A DNA stretch of 60,495 nucleotides from Thiopontia sp964415865 (GCA_964415865.1 CAYQBY010000006.1:1-60495), one strand, 5' to 3'. Positions 16,932-25,979 are shown, numbered from the stretch's first letter. A program made the numbers and translations. Notes: generated by a model not told the origin, from the letters alone.

Positions 16932-17795
16932 ATGAGTTACGCCCTTCAGCCAATCAATGTCCAATTTCCTGCCGCAACAGTCGACAGTGTTGACGCCTAT
17001 CTTCAGAGCCTGAGAAAATTTCCTATTCTCAGCCAGGAAGAGGAACAGGAGTTAGCCATTCGCTTTCACGAGCAGGGTGATCTGGAGGCAGCACGCCAAC
17101 TGGTTATCTCAAACCTGCGCTTTGTGGCCCATATTGCCAGAGGATATCTTGGATATGGTCTACCACTGGCTGACCTGATTCAGGAGGGAAATCTTGGACT
17201 GATGAAGGCAGTGCGTCGTTTTGATCCAGAGCGAAAGGTTAGACTGGTCTCATTTGCTGTCCACTGGATCCGCTCGGAAATTCATGAATACGTTCTCCGT
17301 AACTGGAGCATCGTAAAGGTTGCTACAACCAAGGCTCAACGCAAACTGTTCTTCAATCTGCGCAGCTCCAAAAAACGTCTGGGATGGTTCTCTCGTGAAG
17401 AGGTGGAGACCGTTGCCAAGGACCTCAATGTCAAACCGGAAACCGTGCTGGAGATGGAGCACCGTCTAAGTCACCACGATGCATCATTTGACCTCCCGAT
17501 GGGGTGTGATGACGAGGATGATCACTTCTCTCCGTCCGCTTTTCTCAAGGCACCAGAATCAACACCTGAACAAGAGCTGGAAGAGAGTGACTGGAGAGAA
17601 CAGTCAATCAACATGATGAGATCAGCTCTAACCACTCTGGATGAGCGCAGCAGAAATATCATTGTCCAGCGCTGGCTCGATGAGGAGAAGAGTACTCTTC
17701 AGGATTTAGCTGATGAATATGGAGTCTCTGCTGAACGTATTCGTCAACTGGAACAGAATGCCCTCAAAAAACTGCGAGGGTGCATTACGCTCTAA
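16932..17795 (+). CDS. rpoH: RNA polymerase heat-shock sigma factor sigma-32
   Basis: 287 residues. Region 2 includes LADLIQEGNLGLMKAVRRFDP and the tryptophan-containing VHWIRSEIHEYVL; the RpoH box QRKLFFNLR, which distinguishes it from RpoD, follows. Region 4 HTH is at the C-terminus (TLQDLADEYGVSAERIRQLE). Directs heat-shock gene transcription. In enterics rpoH is controlled mainly by mRNA structure and DnaK; here a CIRCE site sits over the promoter, adding HrcA control. Confidence 0.97.
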   Translation: MSYALQPINVQFPAATVDSVDAYLQSLRKFPILSQEEEQELAIRFHEQGDLEAARQLVISNLRFVAHIARGYLGYGLPLADLIQEGNLGLMKAVRRFDPERKVRLVSFAVHWIRSEIHEYVLRNWSIVKVATTKAQRKLFFNLRSSKKRLGWFSREEVETVAKDLNVKPETVLEMEHRLSHHDASFDLPMGCDDEDDHFSPSAFLKAPESTPEQELEESDWREQSINMMRSALTTLDERSRNIIVQRWLDEEKSTLQDLADEYGVSAERIRQLEQNALKKLRGCITL

Positions 17796-17824
17796 GCTCC
17801 TTCAAGAGCTCTATTAAAAACGGG

Positions 17825-17830
17825 TATACT
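17825..17830 (+). promoter_or_regulatory. Candidate -10 of the NDUFA9-like gene
   Basis: TATACT ending seven bases before the ATG at 17838, without a ribosome-binding site. Same arrangement as mutM. The -35 (TTCAAG near 17801) is weak. Confidence 0.4.
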
Positions 17831-17837
17831 TTACTCT

Positions 17838-18797
17838 ATGAAAAAAGAGCGAATCTGTATCCTTGGTGGCACCGGTTTTGTTGGTGGCCACCTCATTCAC
17901 CGCCTATCCAAATCTGATGCCTCACTTACGGTAGTTACACGTCACCGTGAGCGTCACCGCAACCTCCTGATCTATCCTGATATCTCGTTGGTTGAGGCTG
18001 ACATCCATGATGAAGAGGTTCTGCAAGGGCTGTTCAATAACTGTGACATAGTCATCAATCTGGTTGGCATCCTCAATCAAATGGGGGGCAAGGTAAGTTT
18101 CCAGCGAGTACATGTTGAGCTTGCCCAGAAGATCGTAACTGCCTGCAACCGTACGGGGGTCAAGCGCCTTCTACATATGTCTGCGCTCCAGGCTGGATCT
18201 GCCAATGCCATCAGTCACTATTTGCGCTCCAAGGGAGAGGGAGAAAACCATGCTCATCTACAGGCAGGCAACAGTTTGAATGTAACCAGTTTCAGGCCAT
18301 CTGTTATCTTCGGCGAGGGAGATCACCTATTCAACCGCTTTGCCTCCATGCTGCGTCTACCACTTTTAACTGTTCCACTAGCCTGCCCAGAAGCGCGCTT
18401 TGCACCAATATATGCCCAGGATGTTGCCGAAATATTTATCCAGACAATCCATAATCAGGGAACCTACGGCAAACGCTATGACCTCTGTGGGCCAAGAGAA
18501 TACTCTCTGATGGAGCTAATGGAATTTACCGAACGCTGTATCGGGGTTCGTCGCCTAATTGTCGGGCTGAGTAATTCACTGTCCAGACTGCAAGCCAAGA
18601 TACTTGGTAAGCTGCCAGGAAAACTCCTGACTCTTGATAACTACCGCTCAATGCGCTCTGCCAGCACCTGTGATAAACCTCTGGATGATATCTTCGATAT
18701 CAGCCTCACCCCTATGGAGAGCATTGTCCCCGGTTATCTAGGCAGAAAAAACCAGCAGGTCAACTACATGAACTACCGCAAGCTTGCAAAACGGTAG
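17838..18797 (+). CDS. Complex I NDUFA9-like NAD(P)-binding protein
   Basis: 319-residue atypical SDR. N-terminal GGTGFVGGHL nucleotide-binding motif, INLVGILNQ, and SALQAGSANAISHYLRSKGEGE with the tyrosine-containing active-site segment altered, as in NDUFA9-type proteins. Bacterial members are linked to respiratory complex I or quinone biology by homology only. Lies between rpoH and cca. The start has TATACT seven bases upstream and no Shine-Dalgarno. Confidence 0.88.
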   Translation: MKKERICILGGTGFVGGHLIHRLSKSDASLTVVTRHRERHRNLLIYPDISLVEADIHDEEVLQGLFNNCDIVINLVGILNQMGGKVSFQRVHVELAQKIVTACNRTGVKRLLHMSALQAGSANAISHYLRSKGEGENHAHLQAGNSLNVTSFRPSVIFGEGDHLFNRFASMLRLPLLTVPLACPEARFAPIYAQDVAEIFIQTIHNQGTYGKRYDLCGPREYSLMELMEFTERCIGVRRLIVGLSNSLSRLQAKILGKLPGKLLTLDNYRSMRSASTCDKPLDDIFDISLTPMESIVPGYLGRKNQQVNYMNYRKLAKR

Positions 18798-18842
18798 TGA
18801 TGACAGACAACATAACTTGGTAACAACAAAACAGTATCAATC

Positions 18843-19124
18843 ATGGAACCAACAACTTTAAGCAAAGAGCAGCGCATACTTAGAATGGTTCGCAGGACTC
18901 TTGGAGCCATTGCCCGTGAGACTGCACCACAAGAGGGAAAAGAGCACCCACTGACCAAACAGACGTTTGACGACATGCGTGACTGTTTTGCCCTGGTTGC
19001 TCAACGTGAAAAAGAGCTATTGGAAGAATCTGGGGTAAAAAGCAGTATGCGTCCAACCTTCAATGATGAGCCAAATAGTACAAAAGTGGTCTCTATTGAC
19101 TCCCTCTCTGATAGAAAAAAGTAG
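18843..19124 (+). CDS. Conserved small protein of unknown function upstream of cca
   Basis: 93 residues, predicted soluble and helical: LSKEQRILRMVRRTLGAIAR at the N-terminus, then PLTKQTFDDMRDCFALVAQREKE. Small proteins of this type in gammaproteobacteria are sometimes labelled segregation/condensation protein A-like, but I cannot confirm that relationship. No signal peptide, membrane segment or known catalytic motif. Its 3' end overlaps the 5' part of cca. Confidence 0.65.
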   Translation: MEPTTLSKEQRILRMVRRTLGAIARETAPQEGKEHPLTKQTFDDMRDCFALVAQREKELLEESGVKSSMRPTFNDEPNSTKVVSIDSLSDRKK

Positions 19125-20349
19125 ATATCTGGTTGGCGGTGCAGTCCGTGACCAGTTGCTGGGAATCAGCCCCAAAGAGCGAGACTGGGTAGTTGTTGGA
19201 AGATCTGAAGATGAGATGTTATCTGCCGGCTTTCAGCAGGTGGGCAAAGATTTTCCTGTCTTTCTGCATCCAGATACACATGAGGAACATGCTCTAGCAC
19301 GCACTGAGCGAAAGACCGCTCCTGGCTATCGTGGCTTTACTGTTCATGCTGATCCATCTGTAACCCTAGAAGAGGATCTGCTGCGACGAGACCTTACCAT
19401 CAATGCAATAGCGCAGGCTGCTGATGGCTCACTAATAGATCCATTCGGTGGAAAAAATGACCTGCAACAGGGAATCCTGCGCCATGTCTCTGATGCTTTT
19501 GTGGAGGATCCAGTGCGTATCCTCCGCATCGCCCGCTTTGCTGCCAATTTTGGCAAATGGGATTTCCATGTTGCCCATAAAACCCACTCCCTGATGAAGC
19601 AGATGGTTAAGGATGGCGAGGTTGACTCACTGGTTTCCGAACGAGTATGGCAAGAGACACTCAAGGCCCTGCAGACAGAGCATCCTGAACGCTATTTTGA
19701 GGTGCTCAGAAACTGTGGAGCATTAAGACAAATATTTCCCGAGCTTGAACAACTGTTTGGGGTTCCTCAACCATCGCACCACCACCCTGAGATAGACAGT
19801 GGAGTCCATACGCTGATGGTTCTGCAACAGACCGTCCGTCTCAGTAACAAACCAACCATCCGCTTTGCTGCACTGATGCATGATCTTGGCAAGGGAACCA
19901 CGCCAAAGAGTGAGTGGCCAAAGCACCATGGGCATGAACAGAGGGGAGAAAAGCTTGTTCACAAACTTTGCAAACGACTAAAGGTGCCAAATGAATTTAG
20001 AGAGCTGGCACTGGCTGTCACCAAGTATCATGGCCACTACCACCGTGCCGAAGAGATGCGCGCTGACACCATGGTCAGGATGCTCGAAGGAATTGATGCA
20101 TTCCGCCGTCCAGAGCAATTCGAAGACTTTCTTGTCACATGCGAGGCAGATCAGCGCGGCAGAACCGGCTTTGAGAATGACGTATTCACCCAGGGTGACA
20201 CCCTAAGAACTGCCCTCAAAGCTGCTCAGTCAGTAGGAACCGACGGGATCATTGCTGACGGTTTTACCGGAAAAGAGATTAGGGATGAACTACGAACAAG
20301 ACGCACTCAAGAGGTAAAAAGCGCTCTCTCTAATCTTGCCAGCAGCTGA
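19063..20349 (+). CDS. cca: Multifunctional CCA-adding tRNA nucleotidyltransferase
   Basis: Adds or repairs the 3' CCA of tRNAs; the HD domain gives phosphohydrolase activities. Up to 428 residues. YLVGGAVRDQLLG (nucleotide-binding GG), ERDWVVVG and RRDLTINAIA are class II catalytic motifs. The HD domain has HHHPEIDSGVHTLMVL and LMHDLGKG. The start is uncertain: ATG 19063 overlaps the previous gene by 62 bases and has no ribosome-binding site, while a TTG at 19096 would give an N-terminus closer to E. coli Cca. The 3' end overlaps the convergent VanZ-like gene by 43 bp. Confidence 0.93.
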   Translation: MMSQIVQKWSLLTPSLIEKSRYLVGGAVRDQLLGISPKERDWVVVGRSEDEMLSAGFQQVGKDFPVFLHPDTHEEHALARTERKTAPGYRGFTVHADPSVTLEEDLLRRDLTINAIAQAADGSLIDPFGGKNDLQQGILRHVSDAFVEDPVRILRIARFAANFGKWDFHVAHKTHSLMKQMVKDGEVDSLVSERVWQETLKALQTEHPERYFEVLRNCGALRQIFPELEQLFGVPQPSHHHPEIDSGVHTLMVLQQTVRLSNKPTIRFAALMHDLGKGTTPKSEWPKHHGHEQRGEKLVHKLCKRLKVPNEFRELALAVTKYHGHYHRAEEMRADTMVRMLEGIDAFRRPEQFEDFLVTCEADQRGRTGFENDVFTQGDTLRTALKAAQSVGTDGIIADGFTGKEIRDELRTRRTQEVKSALSNLASS

Positions 20350-20690
20350 TCAAATCCACTAATTCCAACCAGATACGCCAGCACCACGCCTCCTCCATTA
20401 GCTACCATATCCAATACCTCCAACATTCTATAAGAGGTTAGGCCCTGCAAGAGCTCAAGGACAATTCCCAACACAACAAAACCAATACCATAATAGACCC
20501 TTGTTACACCACCATATAACTGCACAAACCAACCCATAATAGAAAAATAGGCTACCAGATGAAGAAGTTTATCGCTGGGAAGATCAATACCAACATCTGG
20601 GACTGGATAGAGTGAAAGTACTATTATTCCGAACACCATGCTCCAGCCCACCAGAACCCAAAATTGATATAGTTTCAATGAACTATACAT
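20307..20690 (-). CDS. VanZ-like family integral membrane protein
   Basis: 127 residues with about four membrane helices. The VanZ-like signature is visible: SDKLLHLVAYF early, and LELLQGLTSYRMLEVLDMVANGGG later. Function unknown; family members are linked to envelope stress or glycopeptide resistance. Its start overlaps the uppP stop by 8 bp, suggesting co-transcription with this cell-wall lipid-carrier gene. The 3' end runs 43 bp into convergent cca. Confidence 0.88.
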   Translation of the reverse strand: MYSSLKLYQFWVLVGWSMVFGIIVLSLYPVPDVGIDLPSDKLLHLVAYFSIMGWFVQLYGGVTRVYYGIGFVVLGIVLELLQGLTSYRMLEVLDMVANGGGVVLAYLVGISGFDQLLARLERALFTS

Positions 20691-21480
20691 AAATAGAGAT
20701 CAACAAGACCCCAAGCAAGAGGCGATAGACCACAAACGGCACCATTCCAAGCCGATCAAGCAGCTTCAGAAAGTAGTGTATACAGAGGTATGCACTTATT
20801 GCAGAGAGCAGTGTTCCCAATAGTAGTGTGGCCCAATCAACACCCTCCCCTTGTTGAAACAACTCCACCACCTCCAATCCACCAGCCAACAGAATCACGG
20901 GAATGGAGAGCAGAAATGAGAATCTGGCTGCCCCCTGTCTTGTCATCCCCATAGCTAGTGCAGCTGTCATGGTGACACCAGACCTAGAGGTCCCTGGGAT
21001 CAGCGCAAACACCTGGGATAGTGCAACCACTAAAACTGTCTGCCATCCCATTTGATACTCATCACTCTGCCGCTTTCCTCTGTAATCGGCCCACCAGAGC
21101 AGCAAGCCAAAGATTATGGTTGTGGTGGCAATAACCAGTGGAGAGCGCAGGTAGAGCTCTATCTGATCCTTGAAGACAAGTCCTGCCAACCCAACCGGAA
21201 TTGTTCCCAGACCAACCGCCCAGGCTAGTTTTGCATCAGCAGTCATCCCTCGGCCAACCAGGGAGCCGCTCCACTCTGCAAGCATCGTTATTAGTTCAGA
21301 TCGAAAGTACCCAACCACTGCCAGCAGAGTCCCGATGTGGACAGCCACATCAAAGGCTAGCCCTTGATCCTGCCATCCGGTCAGAACTGGAACAAGAATA
21401 AGATGTGCTGAACTGGAGATAGGCAGAAATTCCGTCAATCCCTGAACTAGCGATAAAAGAACAATCTGAATAAGATCCAT
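20683..21480 (-). CDS. uppP: Undecaprenyl-diphosphatase (BacA/UppP)
   Basis: Dephosphorylates undecaprenyl diphosphate at the periplasmic membrane face, recycling the lipid carrier for peptidoglycan and polysaccharide synthesis. 265 residues, multi-spanning. Both family motifs are present: QGLTEFLPISSSAHLIL at the N-terminus and PGTSRSGVTMT at about residue 162. AGGGG ribosome-binding site in front of ATG 21480. The upstream neighbour on the same strand is the MidA-type methyltransferase. Confidence 0.97.
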   Translation of the reverse strand: MDLIQIVLLSLVQGLTEFLPISSSAHLILVPVLTGWQDQGLAFDVAVHIGTLLAVVGYFRSELITMLAEWSGSLVGRGMTADAKLAWAVGLGTIPVGLAGLVFKDQIELYLRSPLVIATTTIIFGLLLWWADYRGKRQSDEYQMGWQTVLVVALSQVFALIPGTSRSGVTMTAALAMGMTRQGAARFSFLLSIPVILLAGGLEVVELFQQGEGVDWATLLLGTLLSAISAYLCIHYFLKLLDRLGMVPFVVYRLLLGVLLISIYV

Positions 21481-21493
21481 AGCCCCTACTCTA

Positions 21494-22654
21494 CTACAGC
21501 GTGTGAAGCTGATCGTGGATGGTAAATGTTTCTGGCAACTCTATATCTCTGGTCAATGCCATTACCTTAACTACATCACCCATCTGTGCCGGCATGGTCA
21601 GCTGCTGAATTGCCTTCGATGTCTCAATACGTGTCTGTGTATCATCCAGATTTTCACCTTCTGCCATCTCTGCAATCCCTCCAGCCAGCAGAAAATATGC
21701 CTGTGTTGTATAACCGGCAACACTCAGTCCTGACTCATCTGCCGCCTCGGCTACAGTAGTAAAATCAACGTGTGCCGTTATATCCTGGAGCCCCGGTAGT
21801 GCCAAGGCATCCTCATGTTTATGGTGTCTGTAGAAGCAGCTCAAAGTACCGCTGCTGCGCTCGGGACGATAGTATTCTGCACGAGAGTATCCGTAATCAA
21901 TCAGTAACACCATCCCCTGCTGCAGAAAATCCGAGATTGAGCTAATCCATGGTGCCAGTCCCGGTCTAAGCTCTGAGCTATAACCTTCTTCCAGGGCAGC
22001 AATATCAATCCCAGACGGAAGGTTGATAGCTGTCTCTGCAGGCTGTTCACCCATGGCAAACTCACCGTTCTCATCCACAACGACTCCAAGCCCAACAGCT
22101 TTATCGTCTCGCACCACAAAGCGCTCACATGGTATTGCGTCCATCACCTCATTTGCGATTACTACTCCCTGTAGAGCTATTTGTGGCAGCTCCTCCAACC
22201 AGTTGACCCTCTGCAACAGATGAGGGGCGCGCTGCGCAATAGTCTCCTGCTGCCTTGCCCGCAGAGTACCGCTTAACTCCAGAATGCTGTAACTCTCTGG
22301 AAGCTGTTGCTGACTCTCAAGCTCCAGCAAAATATCTGCCGCCATTACCCCAGAGCCCGCACCAAACTCCAATATTGAGGGTGACTTCATGCCCACCAAA
22401 ACAGGGGCGATCTGTCGTGCAACCACTCTGGAAAAAAGTGGTGAGATTTCCGGTGCAGTAACAAAATCCCCCTCTTCACCAAGACCATGAAGGCCGCTGT
22501 AGTATCCCAGCCCCGGTGTATATAGTGCCTGAGCCATCCATTGATCAAACGGGATCCATCCGCCAGCCTGCTTGATTGAGTCAACTATCCTGGCCTGTAG
22601 CTGCCATGATGCATCTCTCATCTCTACTGTCGGTTCAAGGAGCCCTCTATTCAT
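21494..22654 (-). CDS. MidA/NDUFAF7 family SAM-dependent methyltransferase
   Basis: 386 residues. N-terminal IPFDQWMAQALYTPGLGYY and DFVTAPEISPLF are the NDUFAF7/MidA signatures; LEFGAGSGVMAADILLEL is the SAM-binding motif. In mitochondria this family methylates a complex I subunit arginine; the bacterial substrate is not established. Together with the NDUFA9-like gene 3.7 kb away, two complex I-associated families occur here without nuo genes. Divergent from the pteridine reductase gene. Confidence 0.9.
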   Translation of the reverse strand: MNRGLLEPTVEMRDASWQLQARIVDSIKQAGGWIPFDQWMAQALYTPGLGYYSGLHGLGEEGDFVTAPEISPLFSRVVARQIAPVLVGMKSPSILEFGAGSGVMAADILLELESQQQLPESYSILELSGTLRARQQETIAQRAPHLLQRVNWLEELPQIALQGVVIANEVMDAIPCERFVVRDDKAVGLGVVVDENGEFAMGEQPAETAINLPSGIDIAALEEGYSSELRPGLAPWISSISDFLQQGMVLLIDYGYSRAEYYRPERSSGTLSCFYRHHKHEDALALPGLQDITAHVDFTTVAEAADESGLSVAGYTTQAYFLLAGGIAEMAEGENLDDTQTRIETSKAIQQLTMPAQMGDVVKVMALTRDIELPETFTIHDQLHTL

Positions 22655-22692
22655 CTGTTACACTTTGACCTTTATTTTGTGGAGTTAAATTC

Positions 22693-23448
22693 GTGGACAA
22701 TGATACCAACAGTTGTCATAACAAGGTGGTGCTGATTACGGGTGCCGCCCACCGAATTGGTGCGGCCACAGCTCGCCTGCTTCATAACGCAGGGATGAAT
22801 ATTGTGCTGCACTATAGAAGCTCTGATGCAGCAGCTACAGCACTGCAAAGTGAACTTCAACATAATCGCCCAGATTCGGTGGGGCTGATCCAGGCTGATC
22901 TGCACCAGATTGCCGGGTTTGATTCACTGATCCAGCAAGCTGTCAGTTATTGGGGCAAGCTGGATGTTCTGATCAATAATGCATCAACATTCTATCCAAC
23001 CCCTGTTGGCTCAATGAGCGAAGAGCATTGGGATGATCTGGTCGGGGCAAATCTCAAGGCCCCTCTATTTCTCTCTCAGGCTGCAGCTTCCGCAATAAGA
23101 GAGCAATCTGGAAATATTATAAATATCGTTGATATCCATGCAGACCGTCCCCTAAAGAACCACACTATTTACAGTGTTGCGAAAGCTGGTTTAGCCATGC
23201 TGACAAAATCCATGGCGCGTGAGCTGGGGCCTGAAATCAGGGTAAATGGTGTTGCCCCTGGTGCGATTCTCTGGCCTGAAACTGGCATGAGCGAGCATGC
23301 GCAGTCAGAAATTGTATCCGGAACAGCGCTGAAACGCTCCGGTGAGCCTGATGATATTGCCCAGACCGTTCTCTTTCTAATCCAGAATGCCAACTATATG
23401 ACAGGGCAGATTATCAATGTAGATGGTGGTCGAACACTCAGCAATTAA
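22693..23448 (+). CDS. Pteridine reductase / FolM-like dihydromonapterin reductase (SDR)
   Basis: 251 residues from a GTG at 22693, with GGAG eight bases upstream. SDR motifs: GAAHRIGAATA for cofactor, NNAS, catalytic YSVAK, and VNGVAPGAILWPE typical of pteridine reductases. Reduces dihydropterins or dihydrofolate with NADPH. Its neighbours folK and folB, convergent and overlapping by 4 bp, support a pterin/folate role. Confidence 0.9.
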   Translation: MDNDTNSCHNKVVLITGAAHRIGAATARLLHNAGMNIVLHYRSSDAAATALQSELQHNRPDSVGLIQADLHQIAGFDSLIQQAVSYWGKLDVLINNASTFYPTPVGSMSEEHWDDLVGANLKAPLFLSQAAASAIREQSGNIINIVDIHADRPLKNHTIYSVAKAGLAMLTKSMARELGPEIRVNGVAPGAILWPETGMSEHAQSEIVSGTALKRSGEPDDIAQTVLFLIQNANYMTGQIINVDGGRTLSN

Positions 23449-23933
23449 AACTGTAGCGGTGCTGGCCAGAGCGGCTGAATAGAGCGATCAAACTTATTCC
23501 ATATGACACCGTACTCCTCGCCAGTTTGTGGATGACACTCTCCGCTCGCAATCTCGGCCAACGGTTTTAGTACAAAAGCATACTCAAATATCTCTGCACG
23601 TGGAATATCCACCCCCTGATCCTGCAGATCCAGATCTCCATATAGAAGCAGGTCCAGATCAAGGGTACGAGGATTGAATTTCTCTGCACCGCGCTCTCTT
23701 CCGTTGTTGGTCTCGATAGTGCGCAACTGTTGCTGAATATCGTTCAGACCTGACTCTGAATCAAACCCAACCACCAGATTGTAGAAAGCGTCGCCATCAA
23801 AACCAACCGCTTCACTCTCATAAACTGTCGATATGGTTAGCTCACCAAAGATCTTCCTTAACTGCTCAACAGCTAGTTTTACGCTACGCTCACGATCAAT
23901 ATTGCTACCAATACTGAGATAGATACGTGGCAT
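23445..23933 (-). CDS. folK: 2-amino-4-hydroxy-6-hydroxymethyldihydropteridine pyrophosphokinase
   Basis: Transfers pyrophosphate from ATP to 6-hydroxymethyl-dihydropterin in folate synthesis. 162 residues. YLSIGSNIDRERS at the N-terminus and the RTLDLDLLLYGD signature; PRAEIFEYAFVLKPLAEI is typical. Start overlaps the folB stop by one base, so the pair is probably translated together. Confidence 0.96.
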   Translation of the reverse strand: MPRIYLSIGSNIDRERSVKLAVEQLRKIFGELTISTVYESEAVGFDGDAFYNLVVGFDSESGLNDIQQQLRTIETNNGRERGAEKFNPRTLDLDLLLYGDLDLQDQGVDIPRAEIFEYAFVLKPLAEIASGECHPQTGEEYGVIWNKFDRSIQPLWPAPLQF

Positions 23934-24289
23934 TAAAGCTGCTCACCACGCTCTATTATTACCCCAACATCCCTGGATCCGGTAACAGCACCAGGTTTGC
24001 TTACCCGAAGCCTGACTCCCGGCACATTAAACTCTGAGCGTACAATATCCGCTATTCTCTCAGCCATAGTCTCCACCAACTGAAAGCTGCTCTCCTCGAC
24101 AAAGCTTATAATCCTTTTGGATACTGCTTTGTAGTCCAGCGTATGATCTATGGCATCACTCTCCGCAGCCCTGCGAATATCAGTACCCATCTCCAGATCA
24201 ATACTGACAGTCTGCTTTATCTCACGTTCCCAGTCATAGATTCCAATAACTGTTTTAATCTGTAGATCCTTGATATAGACGATATCCAT
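23933..24289 (-). CDS. folB: Dihydroneopterin aldolase
   Basis: Converts 7,8-dihydroneopterin to 6-hydroxymethyl-dihydropterin, the substrate of FolK. 118 residues. IGIYDWEREIKQTVSIDLEM, DHTLDYKAVSKRI and SFQLVETMAERIA are family motifs; KPGAVTGSRDVGV is the conserved C-terminal part. A GGGAGAG ribosome-binding region lies upstream. Divergent from plsY, 66 bp between starts. Confidence 0.96.
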   Translation of the reverse strand: MDIVYIKDLQIKTVIGIYDWEREIKQTVSIDLEMGTDIRRAAESDAIDHTLDYKAVSKRIISFVEESSFQLVETMAERIADIVRSEFNVPGVRLRVSKPGAVTGSRDVGVIIERGEQL

Positions 24290-24317
24290 TACCCTGATTT
24301 CTCTCCCTCTACGATGT

Positions 24318-24346
24318 TTGTAACCCTGTCCGGATTATCCCATAAT
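24318..24346 (+). promoter_or_regulatory. Promoter of plsY
   Basis: TTGTAA (24318-24323), 17-base spacer, CATAAT (24341-24346), nine bases before the ATG at 24356. With normal spacing the RNA would start only about three bases before the start codon. Confidence 0.55.
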
Positions 24347-24355
24347 TCCCCCATT

Positions 24356-24970
24356 ATGAATGAATTGACTGATATAGCACTTGTTGCGGCCTCATACCTG
24401 ATTGGCTCACTCTCTGCCGCAATCCTGATCTGTCGTCTGCTTGGGCTACCGGACCCAAGATCAGAAGGCTCTAAAAATCCAGGGGCAACCAATGTCCTCC
24501 GTCTTGGTGGAAAAAAAGCGGCAATTCTTACGTTGTTTGGTGACATGCTAAAGGGGCTTATTCCAGTAGCTGTTGCTGTCCAGCTTGGAGTAAATGAGGT
24601 CACACTATCTCTCACTCTACTGGCCGTATTTCTTGGTCATCTATATCCCATCTTCTTTGGATTCAAAGGGGGCAAAGGGGTAGCCACCGCACTTGGAGCC
24701 CTGATTGGTCTGCATTGGAGCATTGGGCTGGCCACTATCACTACATGGATGCTGATGGCCGCAATCTTCCGCTACTCATCACTATCAGCACTAACTGCCA
24801 TACTGCTGGCCCCTGCATATGTCTGGTATCTGTTTCCAGAGCCCAATAGTGCAACCCTAACTGCCACCATGGCTGCCGTTACTGCTCTCCTCTACTGGCG
24901 ACACCGTAGCAACATCCAAAACCTAATCTCCGGCAAAGAGGACAAGATTGGGTCAAAAAAATCTAACTGA
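24356..24970 (+). CDS. plsY: Glycerol-3-phosphate acyltransferase PlsY
   Basis: Membrane acyltransferase using acyl phosphate to make lysophosphatidic acid. 204 residues, about five membrane helices. GSLSAAILI, the SKNPGATNVLR motif and FKGGKGVAT glycine motif are all diagnostic. ATG 24356 gives the usual short N-terminus; a longer reading from 24314 would include the promoter. No ribosome-binding site is visible. Convergent with tsaD, 8-bp overlap. Confidence 0.96.
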   Translation: MNELTDIALVAASYLIGSLSAAILICRLLGLPDPRSEGSKNPGATNVLRLGGKKAAILTLFGDMLKGLIPVAVAVQLGVNEVTLSLTLLAVFLGHLYPIFFGFKGGKGVATALGALIGLHWSIGLATITTWMLMAAIFRYSSLSALTAILLAPAYVWYLFPEPNSATLTATMAAVTALLYWRHRSNIQNLISGKEDKIGSKKSN

Positions 24971-25979
24971 CTGCGATTAATTCCGACAGAGGCCAACGTG
25001 CCCTGGTCTCAATAGCAAGCGAGCTATGCTCTCCAGCCTGCAGACGCAACGCCCCAGCAAACGCAATCATCGCGCCATTATCGGTGCAGAAATCCAAGCG
25101 TGGAAAGAATGCGTTACCCCCCTCTTTCTGCGCAATTTCTGACAGGCGAAGACGGATGCTTCGGTTTGCGCTGACTCCTCCAGCAACCACCAACCTATTC
25201 AGGCTACTCTCTCTTAGTGCACGCCTGCACTTGATTGCCAATGTGTCAGCAACCGCATCCTCAAATGCGCGTGCTACATCAGCACCAATTGCTGGATCCT
25301 CCAGATTAGTCTGTAATGTGTTGCGGGCAAAAGTCTTGAGCCCGCTAAAACTGAAATCCAGCCCAGGACGATCAACCATGGGTCGAGGAAAATTAAAGCG
25401 CTCAGGATTGCCCTGCTCTGCCAATTTTGAGAGAGCTGGCCCTCCCGGATAACCGAGCCCCAACAGTTTGGCTGTCTTGTCAAAGGCCTCTCCAGCCGCA
25501 TCATCAATTGACTCCCCCAACAGCTGGTATTGGCCCACTCCATCTACCCGAATCAACTGGGTGTGCCCACCAGAGACCAGAAGCGCAATAAATGGAAAGT
25601 CCGGTCTGTTATCTTCCAGTAGCGGGGCCAACAGGTGCCCCTCCATATGGTGCACCTCAACCGCAGGAACTCCCCAAGAGTATGCAAGGCTTCTCCCTAC
25701 GCATGCTCCAACCATCAATGCGCCCATTAACCCAGGGCCCGCAGTATAAGCAACACCGCCTATCTGCTCTGACGTGATTCCAGTCTCATTGAGCAACTGG
25801 TCAATTAATGGAATTACCCGTTGAATATGGTCACGTGAGGCAAGCTCTGGAACCACCCCTCCATACTGTGCATGCATCTCGGCTTGACTGTAGAGAATAT
25901 CTCCACGCAGCCCAACATCAGTTTCATAGAGAGCTATCCCGGTCTCATCACAGGAGCTTTCGATTCCCAGAATTATCAT
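24963..25979 (-). CDS. tsaD: tRNA N6-threonylcarbamoyladenosine transferase subunit TsaD
   Basis: Catalytic ASKHA-fold subunit that transfers threonylcarbamoyl to A37 of ANN-decoding tRNAs. 338 residues. LGIESSCDETGIALY, the metal-binding HHMEGH segment, LLVSGGHTQL and VAGGVSANRSIR are family signatures. tsaC, which makes the donor molecule, is 4 kb away in the same window. The usual rpsU-dnaG-rpoD block is not adjacent; instead the repeat-protein gene lies upstream on the same strand. Confidence 0.97.
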   Translation of the reverse strand: MIILGIESSCDETGIALYETDVGLRGDILYSQAEMHAQYGGVVPELASRDHIQRVIPLIDQLLNETGITSEQIGGVAYTAGPGLMGALMVGACVGRSLAYSWGVPAVEVHHMEGHLLAPLLEDNRPDFPFIALLVSGGHTQLIRVDGVGQYQLLGESIDDAAGEAFDKTAKLLGLGYPGGPALSKLAEQGNPERFNFPRPMVDRPGLDFSFSGLKTFARNTLQTNLEDPAIGADVARAFEDAVADTLAIKCRRALRESSLNRLVVAGGVSANRSIRLRLSEIAQKEGGNAFFPRLDFCTDNGAMIAFAGALRLQAGEHSSLAIETRARWPLSELIAVS

